Assembly (NCBI GenBank): GCA_038230835.1
Contig: JBBRMM010000010.1
Coordinates: 1-64,000, forward strand
Reading direction: 5' to 3'
Length of the DNA: 64,000 bases
Source of the DNA: DASUHT01 sp038230835
GTDB lineage: Bacteria; Actinomycetota; Thermoleophilia; Gaiellales; JAICJC01
Part shown: positions 54,535 through 61,954 of the stretch, in pieces
Numbering within the stretch: position 1 is the first letter of the stretch
Layout of the letters: the number at the start of each line of letters is the position of its first letter
Notes under the pieces: model-generated
The model's input: only the letters and a program-made list of their open reading frames with translations
Databases searched by the model: none
What the model was told of the DNA's origin: nothing
Translations under genes and position numbers: made by a program

Positions 54535-55488
54535 ATGGCGGTCTACATTCTCAAGCGCCTCGGGCTTGCCCTGATCACCCTCTGGATTCTTTCGATGATC
54601 ATCTTCTGGGTCGGCCAGCAACTCCCGGGCGACCCTGGGCGGACGATCCTGGGGAACCTTGCGACGCCTGCCGGCGTCGCGGCGCTCGACCACAAGCTGG
54701 GTGTGGATCGGCCGATCGTCACCCAGTACACCGACTGGGTGACCAAACTCGCTCATGGAGACATGGGCTCGTCCTACTCATTCCAGGCGCCCATCAGGCC
54801 GTTCATAACCAGCGCGCTCGAAAACTCGCTCAAGCTCGCGCTGGTGGCGTTCTTCATGTGCGTGCCGCTGGCGATCGTCTCCGGGGTGATCGCTGCGCTC
54901 AAATCCGGCGAATGGGTCGACCGCGCGATCAGCGTGTTCGGCCTCTCCCTGCTCGGACTGCCGGAATTCGTCTCCGGAGTGTTCCTGATCATGATCTTCG
55001 GGATCTGGCTGAACGTGCTCCCGGTTGGCGCCACTCCGCCGGCGGGTGCTGATCCCTTCACCCAGGTCTTCCACCTGATCCTGCCGGCGATCGCCATCGC
55101 GTGCGTGCTGTTCGGCTACATCATGCGGATGGCCCGAGCGGGGACGATCGAGGCGCTCAACTCCGACTACACCCGCACGGCCGTGCTCAAGGGCCTGCCC
55201 ACGAAGACGGTCGTCCGCCGGCACGTGTTGCGCAACGCACTGCTGCCGACGATCACCGTGGTCGCAACCCAGGTCGGCTACCTGATCGGCGGCCTGCTGG
55301 TGGTGGAGTACCTGTTTCACTACAACGGCATCGGTTCGCTCACATTCAAGGCGGCGCAAGCCAAGGACTTCCCGTTGCTCGAGTCGACGGTGCTCACGAT
55401 CGGCGTCGTGTACCTGGTCGCCACCCTGATTGCGGACATCACCTACACGCTCCTGAACCCGAGGCTCCGACTCGGGGGTGACACGTGA
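54535..55488 (+). CDS. ABC importer permease (DppB-like)
   Basis: This 317-aa integral membrane protein starts at ATG 54535. Six helices are apparent; the first has LGLALITLWILSMIIFWVGQ. The cytoplasmic coupling segment DYTRTAVLKGLPTKTVVRRHVLRNALLP is the DppB-type EAA motif. It pairs with the next gene product to form the channel. The stop region overlaps the next gene by 4 bp. Confidence 0.93.
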   Translation: MAVYILKRLGLALITLWILSMIIFWVGQQLPGDPGRTILGNLATPAGVAALDHKLGVDRPIVTQYTDWVTKLAHGDMGSSYSFQAPIRPFITSALENSLKLALVAFFMCVPLAIVSGVIAALKSGEWVDRAISVFGLSLLGLPEFVSGVFLIMIFGIWLNVLPVGATPPAGADPFTQVFHLILPAIAIACVLFGYIMRMARAGTIEALNSDYTRTAVLKGLPTKTVVRRHVLRNALLPTITVVATQVGYLIGGLLVVEYLFHYNGIGSLTFKAAQAKDFPLLESTVLTIGVVYLVATLIADITYTLLNPRLRLGGDT

Positions 55489-56372
55489 GCGCTGCAGTCG
55501 GTGATGTTCCCGTCGCCGCCGGCTCGGGCGAGTCAGACGTCTCACATGTCCGGCGGGAGCAGTGGCGGGAGCTGCGCAAATCGAAGACGTTCCTGGTCGG
55601 CGCCACGATCCTCGCGTTCTGGATTGTGTGCGCGATCGTCGGCTATCGGGTCGTTCCGCACACGCCGTTCGAGCAGGACCTCCTGCGCACCAACGCCTCG
55701 CCCTCGACGGCGCACTGGTTCGGCACCGATCAGATCGGCAGGGACGTATTCGCCCGGGTGATCACCGGGGTGCGGGTGGTGCTGGTGGTGGCGTTCCTGG
55801 CCACCGTGCTGGGCACCGTGCTGGGGACGGCGCTCGGGCTGCTCACCGGCTACCTGCGCGGATGGGTGGACGAGGCCATCAGCCGGTTCGTGGATGCGCT
55901 GCTGGCTCTCCCCCTGGTGATCACCGCGGTGGTCGTGATCGCCGCCCTGGGGCCGTCCAACGTCACCGTGACGATCTGCATCGGCGTCATCTTCACCCCG
56001 CTGATCGCCCGCACCGTGCGGACGGCGGTGATCCAGGAGCGCGAGCTCGACTACATCACCGCGGCTCGCCTGCGCAACGAGAGTGCGCTCTACATCATGC
56101 TCTCCGAGCTGCTGCCGAACGTGCTGTCACCGGTGATGGTCGAGTTCACGGTGCGGCTGGGGTACGCCGTGTTCACCGTCGCCACCCTCTCCTTCCTGGG
56201 CTTCGGGATCCCGCCTCCGACCCCCGACTGGGGTGATGACATCGCCGACAACATCTCGGTCGTGGCAGCCGGGTACTGGTGGGAGGTGCTGTTTGCGGCG
56301 GGCGCGATCGCGTCGCTGGTGATCGCGGTCAACCTGGTCGCAGACGCGATCGAGAAGGTCACCGACGAGTGA
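55485..56372 (+). CDS. ABC importer permease (DppC-like)
   Basis: This 295-aa membrane protein starts at GTG 55485. An N-terminal OppC-type region (FLVGATILAFWIVCAI, HWFGTDQIGRDVFARV) is followed by the BPD-transport domain with the EAA segment LDYITAARLRNESALYIM and LLPNVLSPVMVEF. It partners the upstream permease. GTGA overlaps exist on both sides, showing tight translational coupling. Confidence 0.93.
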   Translation: MSAAVGDVPVAAGSGESDVSHVRREQWRELRKSKTFLVGATILAFWIVCAIVGYRVVPHTPFEQDLLRTNASPSTAHWFGTDQIGRDVFARVITGVRVVLVVAFLATVLGTVLGTALGLLTGYLRGWVDEAISRFVDALLALPLVITAVVVIAALGPSNVTVTICIGVIFTPLIARTVRTAVIQERELDYITAARLRNESALYIMLSELLPNVLSPVMVEFTVRLGYAVFTVATLSFLGFGIPPPTPDWGDDIADNISVVAAGYWWEVLFAAGAIASLVIAVNLVADAIEKVTDE

Positions 56373-58450
56373 GCGCTGCCACGCCCTCCGGAGGGACCGC
56401 GGCGCTGTCTGTCGACCAGCTCGAGATCGCCTACCGCGTCCGCGGGAACGACCGCGCGGCGATTCGCGGTCTGTCGTTCGAGGTCGGCCGGGGCGAGTCG
56501 TTCGGTCTGGTGGGCGAGTCCGGGTGCGGCAAGTCCACGGTTGCGCTCGCGCTGGTTCGCTACCTGCCCCGGAACGGCCGCGTCACCGGCGGGTCGGTCC
56601 TGATCGACGGGCGCAATCCGTACGATCTGACGGAGCCCGAGATGCGCCGGATGCGCGCCGGCAGCGTGTCGATGGTGTATCAGGACGCGTCGCGCGCGCT
56701 CAACCCGTCGATCCGGGTCGGGCGGCAGGTGGCCGAGGTGTTCGAGGTCGCCGGAAGCGACCGCCGGCAGGCGGTCGAGCGCACCGAGGAGGCGCTCGCC
56801 CGGGTACGCATCTCCGACCCTGCCGGGGTCATGCGCCGCTACCCGCACCAGCTGTCGGGCGGCATGCAGCAGCGGGTCGTGATCGCCATGGCGCTGGCGG
56901 TGGAGCCGGCGCTGCTGATCCTGGATGAGCCCACCACCGGGCTGGACGCGACCGTCGAGGCCGAGGTGCTCGACCTGGTCGCCGCCCTCCGTCGCGAGAT
57001 CTCCACATCGCTGCTCTTCATCAGCCACAACCTGGGTGTGATCGCTCGCATGTGCGACCGCGTCGGCGTGCTGTATGCCGGCCAACTGGTCGAGGAGGGG
57101 CCGGCGCTCGAGGTGTTCAACCAGCCTCGGCATCCGTACACGGTCGGTCTTCTGCGCTGCCTCCCACGCCGCGGCCGGGTGAATGACCACGGCATGCTGG
57201 ACACCATCCCCGGGTTCCTGCCCGATCCCGGTTCGACCATCGCGGGCTGCGTGTTCGCCCCGCGCTGTGGGATCGCCGAGGACCGGTGCCACACCGACCC
57301 GCCGCCCATGTACCCGGTCGGAGCGGGTCGCCAATCGCGCTGTCACCTCCACCAGCGAGCGCCCGACCTGCCCCGGGTCACGCCGGCGGAGCCGGTCGCC
57401 CGTGGCGCCGGTGGGAGCGAGCCGCTGCTGCAGGCGCGGGAGGTGAGCAAGACGTTCCGCTTCTCGGGGGTCGACGTGCATGCACTGGCAGGCGTGAGCC
57501 TCGACATCCGAGCCGGCGAGACGCTGGGGCTGGTCGGAGAGTCGGGCAGCGGCAAGACCACGCTGGCCCGTGTGCTGCTGGGCATCGTCGAGCCGGATCA
57601 GGGGTCAGCGCTCTCGCTGGACGGAGCATCGCTGGCCGGGAGGACCGGTGCGCGCAGCCGCGATCAGGTCAAGGCGATTCAGATCGTGTTCCAGAATCCC
57701 GATTCGGCTCTCAACCGGCGGCACAGCGTGCGCCGGCTGGTGGGTCGCTCGCTGTCGAAGCTGTCCGGGCTGGACGGCCGCGCGCGGGAGGAGCGGCTGG
57801 TGGAGCTGACCCGCTCCGTGAAGCTGTCCGACCGGTATCTCAACATGCGCCCCACGCAGCTCTCGGGAGGGCTCAAGCAGCGCGTCGCAATCGCCCGGGC
57901 GTTCGCCGGAAGCCCGCGCCTTGTGGTGTGCGACGAGCCGACGTCCGCGCTGGACGTCTCGGTGCAGGCCGCGATTCTGAACCTGCTTGCCGAACTGCAG
58001 AGCAAGGAGGGAGTCGCGTACCTCTTCATCAGCCACGACCTGGGTGTCGTCCGCTATCTCTCCGACCGGATCGCGGTGCTCTACCTGGGTCGGGTGATGG
58101 AGCTCGGCTCAGCGGAGGCGGTCTTCTCGGGGCCGCACCATCCCTACACCGAGGCGCTGCTCTCGGCCGTGCCGTCGATCGACGGCATGCAGCGCGAGCG
58201 AATCCGCCTTCAGGGCGAGATTCCCAGCTCCGCCGACCCGCCGTCAGGATGTGTGTTCCACACCCGCTGTCCGCGCCGGCTGGGCGAAGTCTGCGACACG
58301 ACCGAGCCGCCGCTGGCGGAGGTCGAACCGGGCCACGCGATCCGCTGTCACATCCCCATCGAGGAGCTCAGGGCCGTGCAGGCCACCGAGGCCCGTGCCG
58401 CCCCGGTCCCGACTGCGCTCGGCGGGGAGCAGGCGACGACACAGCCGTGA
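56369..58450 (+). CDS. ABC importer ATPase, DppD-DppF fusion
   Basis: This 693-aa protein starts at GTG 56369. It holds two complete ATPase domains. The first has GESGCGKST, LSGGMQQRV and LLILDEPTTGLD; the second has GESGSGKTT, LSGGLKQRV and VVCDEPTSALD. Each is followed by an oligopeptide-transporter C-terminal region with a Cys-rich motif (CVFAPRCGIAEDRC; CVFHTRCPRR). The two ATPases of Dpp/Opp importers are usually separate proteins, so this is a fusion. It completes the importer. Confidence 0.93.
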   Translation: MSAATPSGGTAALSVDQLEIAYRVRGNDRAAIRGLSFEVGRGESFGLVGESGCGKSTVALALVRYLPRNGRVTGGSVLIDGRNPYDLTEPEMRRMRAGSVSMVYQDASRALNPSIRVGRQVAEVFEVAGSDRRQAVERTEEALARVRISDPAGVMRRYPHQLSGGMQQRVVIAMALAVEPALLILDEPTTGLDATVEAEVLDLVAALRREISTSLLFISHNLGVIARMCDRVGVLYAGQLVEEGPALEVFNQPRHPYTVGLLRCLPRRGRVNDHGMLDTIPGFLPDPGSTIAGCVFAPRCGIAEDRCHTDPPPMYPVGAGRQSRCHLHQRAPDLPRVTPAEPVARGAGGSEPLLQAREVSKTFRFSGVDVHALAGVSLDIRAGETLGLVGESGSGKTTLARVLLGIVEPDQGSALSLDGASLAGRTGARSRDQVKAIQIVFQNPDSALNRRHSVRRLVGRSLSKLSGLDGRAREERLVELTRSVKLSDRYLNMRPTQLSGGLKQRVAIARAFAGSPRLVVCDEPTSALDVSVQAAILNLLAELQSKEGVAYLFISHDLGVVRYLSDRIAVLYLGRVMELGSAEAVFSGPHHPYTEALLSAVPSIDGMQRERIRLQGEIPSSADPPSGCVFHTRCPRRLGEVCDTTEPPLAEVEPGHAIRCHIPIEELRAVQATEARAAPVPTALGGEQATTQP

Positions 58451-58708
58451 ACGGGCGTTCCCGACTCGCGTCGAGTGCGTCACGGGACAGTCACGCGCAG
58501 CGTTCGGGGTCTGACCCCGGGGTGGGATGCGGGTGGCCACCCGGATGGGTGGTTCCGGCACCGGGAGTGTGCCTCAGACCCGGCGACCCGCGCAGAAGGC
58601 AGCCCGACTCGTCTCGACTGTGTCGCGCGAGCGTGACGCGGACCGTTCGGGGTCTGACCCCGGGGTGGGTGGGGGTGGCCACCCACGCGACGGCGATCCG
58701 GCGCCGGG
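58451..58708. repeat. right tandem copies of the GGGGTCTGACCCC repeat
   Basis: No gene is seen. Two tandem, same-orientation copies run from about 58460 to 58575 and 58603 to 58709. Each begins CCCGACTCG, contains a TCACG/GTGACG segment, CGTTCGGGGTCTGACCCCGG, GGTGGCCACCC, and ends CCGG(C/A)(A/G)CCGGG. They match the left copy at 41.9 kb and mark the right edge of the gene cluster. The palindromic cores may also end transcription of the importer operon and the convergent dehydrogenase gene. Confidence 0.75.
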
Positions 58709-59815
58709 TCAGTCCGTGACGAGGTCGAGCAGGGTGCGGGCGCCGTTGCCGGCCTGCATGTCGGCGAACGCGCGGTTGATGCCTTCCAGCGGGTGGCGGG
58801 AGCCGATCAGGCGATCGAGATCCAGCCGCCCCTCCATGTACAGGTCGAGCACCATCGGCATGTCAAGGTGGGGCCGGCAGGACCCGTACAGGCTGCCGGT
58901 GACGATCTTCTCGTGCCGCACCAGATCTGCTCCAGGCAGCTCGACCGTGGCCCCCAGCGGAGGGATGCCGATGCACACCAGCGTGCCGCCGCGGGCCACC
59001 GCGTCCCACGCCACCGCCGCCTGGCCGCGGGCACCCGATGCCTCGAACCCGAAGTCGGCTCCCCTCCCGCCCGTGAGCTCCCGCACCACCTGCGCCGGGT
59101 CGGCGTCGGCCGGGTCGATCGCGTGCGTCGCCCCGAGCTCGCCGGCCAGCGACCGGCGCGCCTCCATCGGGTCGACGACCATCACCGTGCTCGCGCCGAC
59201 CATGCGCGCCGCCTGCACGGCCGACAGCCCGACGCCGCCGGCGCCGAATACCACCACCGTGCTGCCGGCCGGCACCCGTGCTCGGTTGAGAACCGCCCCG
59301 ATCCCCGTCATCACCGCACAGCCGACAAGGGCCGCGACCCGAAACGGTGCATCGGTTCGGATCCGCACGCAGCTTCGCTCCGGTACCACCGTGCGCTCGG
59401 CGAACGTGGACAGGAAGGAGTAGTGGTGCACCGGGCGGCCGCCGATCGACATCCGCATCGCGCCGTCGAGCAGGGTGCCTGCCAGCAGCGCCGGCGACGC
59501 CGCCTCGCACAGCGACGGGCGGCCCTCCGTGCAGGGCCGGCAGCGCCCGCAGGCCGGCAGCCACGAGAGCACCACGTGGTCGCCCTCTGCGACCGACGAG
59601 ACCCCGGTCCCCACGGCGTCCACCACGCCGGCTCCCTCATGCCCGAGCACTGCCGGCAGCGGGCTGGGAGTGTCGCCGGTGACGGTGTTCCAGTCGCTGT
59701 GGCAGACGCCGCTCGCGTGCAGGCGGACGCTCACCTCCCCCGGCCCCGGGGGTTCGAGATCGACCTCCTCGATCACGAACGGAGCGTTGTGCTCGTGGAG
59801 GACTGCAGCGCGCAT
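58709..59815 (-). CDS. Zn-dependent alcohol dehydrogenase (class III-like), copy 2
   Basis: This 368-aa protein starts at ATG 59815. Zinc ligands are in SGVCHSDWN, GHEGAGVVD and VGCAVMTGIGA; structural zinc Cys are in PACGRCRPCTEGRPSLC; the NAD motif is FGAGGVGLSAVQAA. It is a paralogue of the dehydrogenase at 42.1 kb, and both begin MRAAVLHE. It lies just outside the right repeats, divergent from aroQ. The substrate is unknown. Confidence 0.9.
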   Translation of the reverse strand: MRAAVLHEHNAPFVIEEVDLEPPGPGEVSVRLHASGVCHSDWNTVTGDTPSPLPAVLGHEGAGVVDAVGTGVSSVAEGDHVVLSWLPACGRCRPCTEGRPSLCEAASPALLAGTLLDGAMRMSIGGRPVHHYSFLSTFAERTVVPERSCVRIRTDAPFRVAALVGCAVMTGIGAVLNRARVPAGSTVVVFGAGGVGLSAVQAARMVGASTVMVVDPMEARRSLAGELGATHAIDPADADPAQVVRELTGGRGADFGFEASGARGQAAVAWDAVARGGTLVCIGIPPLGATVELPGADLVRHEKIVTGSLYGSCRPHLDMPMVLDLYMEGRLDLDRLIGSRHPLEGINRAFADMQAGNGARTLLDLVTD

Positions 59816-59862
59816 TGGCCCATCCTACCCGGCGGCGCGCGAGGGTAGTAACCTTGCGGCTC

Positions 59863-60294
59863 ATGCAGGTCGCTGTGATCAACGGGGTCAACCTGAACAT
59901 GCTCGGCAGGCGCGACCCGGCGCAGTACGGGACGCTGACACTGAGCCAGCTCGAGACCATGATCTACGGCTGGGCGAACGACCTCTCGATGGGTGTCCGC
60001 TGCTCCCAGACCAACGCCGAGGGCGAGTTCATCGGCATGATCCACGAGTCGGTCGGCGAGGTGGGCGGCCTGGTCGTCAACCCCGGCGCGTGGACGCACT
60101 ACAGCTACGCGATCCGCGACGCGCTCGAGATCTTCGCCGGGCCGGTGGTCGAGGTGCACCTGTCCGACGTGGACAAGCGCGAGGAGTGGCGGCGCCGTTC
60201 GGTGATCTCCGAGGTCGTCTCCCACCGCATCACCGGCATGGGCGCCGACGGCTACCGGGCTGCGCTCGAGCACCTCAAGGCGAGCGAGGGATGA
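59863..60294 (+). CDS. aroQ: type II 3-dehydroquinate dehydratase
   Basis: This 143-aa protein starts at ATG 59863. Characteristic motifs are INGVNLNMLGRRDPAQYGT, with the catalytic Tyr in the flexible loop, QTNAEGEFIGMIHE, VVNPGAWTHYSYAIRDAL and EVHLSDV. It dehydrates 3-dehydroquinate in the shikimate pathway. It overlaps the peptidase gene by 4 bp (ATGA) and was probably once adjacent to aroKB. Confidence 0.95.
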   Translation: MQVAVINGVNLNMLGRRDPAQYGTLTLSQLETMIYGWANDLSMGVRCSQTNAEGEFIGMIHESVGEVGGLVVNPGAWTHYSYAIRDALEIFAGPVVEVHLSDVDKREEWRRRSVISEVVSHRITGMGADGYRAALEHLKASEG

Positions 60295-61373
60295 GTCCGT
60301 TCGCGGGTCGTATCGAGGCTGTGCGAGCGGCACTTGGAGCCGCGGGCGCAGACGCCCTGGTGGTCTCCAAGCTGGTCAATGTCCGGTACCTGACCGGGTT
60401 TGCCGGCTCCAACGGCGTGGTCGTGGTCGGGCCCGATTCGGCCACGTTCTTCACCGACTTCCGCTACGTCACGGCATCGGAGCCGATCCGCGAGTTCATG
60501 CAGGTCGAGCTGGCCGATCGCGACGCCCTGCGCTTCGTCGCCGGTCATCTCGACCAGCTCCTGCCCGGTGACTCGCGGATCGGGTTCGAGGCTGCCCACC
60601 TCACCTTCGCCGCCCACGCCGTCCTGGCTGACGCGCTGGGCCGTGAGCCCGTGCCCACACGTGAGGTCGTCGAGCGGCTGCGGGCGGTGAAGGACGCCGG
60701 CGAGGTGGAATCGATCAGGCGCTCGGCCGCCCTCATCGAGCCGGTCTACGCGGCGATCGCGGAGCAAGGGCTCGAGGGCCGCACCGAGCGCGACGTGGCC
60801 TGGAGCATCCGCGAGCTGTTCCACGGCCAGGGCTCGGACCAGCTCGCGTTCGACTCCATCGTGGCCTCCCACGAGCGGGGAGCGATGCCGCACGCCGACC
60901 CGTCGGATGCCCAGATCGGCGCCGGGACGCTGGTCACGATCGACATCGGATGCGTGCTCGACGGCTACGCCTCGGACTGCACGCGCACCTTCGCCACCGG
61001 CGGCCTGCCGGCCGAGCTGCGCGAGATCTACGAGGTCTGCCTCGCGGCCCAGCTGGCCGGCCTTGACGCCGTGCGTCCCGGCGTGGCCGCCCGAGACGCG
61101 GACGCCGCCGCCCGCACGGTGATCGCCGAAGCGGGATACGGCGACCATTTTGGACATCCTCTCGGGCATGGGGTGGGGCTCGAGATCCACGAGGGGCCGA
61201 GGTTGTCGGCGGCGTCCGACGCAACCCTCGAGCCGGGGATGGTCGTCACAGTTGAGCCGGGCATCTATCTGCCCGGCCGCGGCGGGGTGCGGATCGAGGA
61301 TCTGGTGGTCGTCACCGCCACCGGCTGCGAGCGGCTGACGGCGATGCCCAAGGAGCTGACCGTGCTCTGGTAG
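60291..61373 (+). CDS. M24 Xaa-Pro aminopeptidase-type metallopeptidase
   Basis: This 360-aa protein starts at ATG 60291. An N-terminal creatinase-like domain (SKLVNVRYLTGFAGSNG) is followed by the pita-bread domain with metal ligands in VTIDIGCVLDGYASDCTRTF, GHPLGHGVGLEIHEGP, VTVEPGIYLPG and GGVRIEDLVVV. These supply the Asp, Asp, His, Glu, Glu set for two metals. It removes N-terminal residues before proline. It is followed by efp, as often seen. Confidence 0.93.
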   Translation: MSPFAGRIEAVRAALGAAGADALVVSKLVNVRYLTGFAGSNGVVVVGPDSATFFTDFRYVTASEPIREFMQVELADRDALRFVAGHLDQLLPGDSRIGFEAAHLTFAAHAVLADALGREPVPTREVVERLRAVKDAGEVESIRRSAALIEPVYAAIAEQGLEGRTERDVAWSIRELFHGQGSDQLAFDSIVASHERGAMPHADPSDAQIGAGTLVTIDIGCVLDGYASDCTRTFATGGLPAELREIYEVCLAAQLAGLDAVRPGVAARDADAAARTVIAEAGYGDHFGHPLGHGVGLEIHEGPRLSAASDATLEPGMVVTVEPGIYLPGRGGVRIEDLVVVTATGCERLTAMPKELTVLW

Positions 61374-61396
61374 GGGTCGACCACTAGACTTCCACC

Positions 61397-61954
61397 ATGA
61401 TCTCGACCAACCAGTTCAAGAACGGCATGCACATCAGCCTCGACGGCACCGTCTTTCGGATCGTCGAGTTCCAGCATGTGAAGCCCGGCAAGGGTGGCGC
61501 CTTCGTGCGCACCAAGCTGAAGGCGCTCGAGTCGGGATCGGTGGTCGACAAGACTTTCCGCGCGGGCGAGAAGATGCCGCGCGTGCACACGGAGGTGACC
61601 AACGTCAGCTACCTCTACAACGACGGTAGCGACGTGGTGCTGATGGATGCCGAGAGCTTCGAGCAGATCTCGGTGCCGATGGCGTCCGTCGCGGAGGAAC
61701 TGCTGTTCATGAAGGAGAACGACACCGTGCAGCTGCTGTTGGTGGATGGCAAGCCGTCCGCGGTTCAGCTCCCGGCGGCGGTCGAGCTCGAGGTCGTCGA
61801 TACGGAGCCCGCGGTCAAGGGCGACACCGTGTCCAACGTGACCAAGCCGGCCACGCTGGAGACCGGCGCCGTCGTGCAGGTGCCGATGTTCGTCAACACC
61901 GGCGAGAAGATCCGGGTGGACACCCGCGAGGCGCGCTACATCTCCCGGGCGTGA
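61397..61954 (+). CDS. efp: translation elongation factor P
   Basis: This 185-aa protein starts at ATG 61397. The KOW-like N-domain contains VKPGKGGAFVRTKLK, with Lys at the modified-residue position of the loop. Two OB domains follow; the signature KGDTVSNVTKPATLETG is near the C-terminus. It relieves ribosome stalling at polyproline. It overlaps the next gene by 4 bp (GTGA). Confidence 0.96.
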   Translation: MISTNQFKNGMHISLDGTVFRIVEFQHVKPGKGGAFVRTKLKALESGSVVDKTFRAGEKMPRVHTEVTNVSYLYNDGSDVVLMDAESFEQISVPMASVAEELLFMKENDTVQLLLVDGKPSAVQLPAAVELEVVDTEPAVKGDTVSNVTKPATLETGAVVQVPMFVNTGEKIRVDTREARYISRA

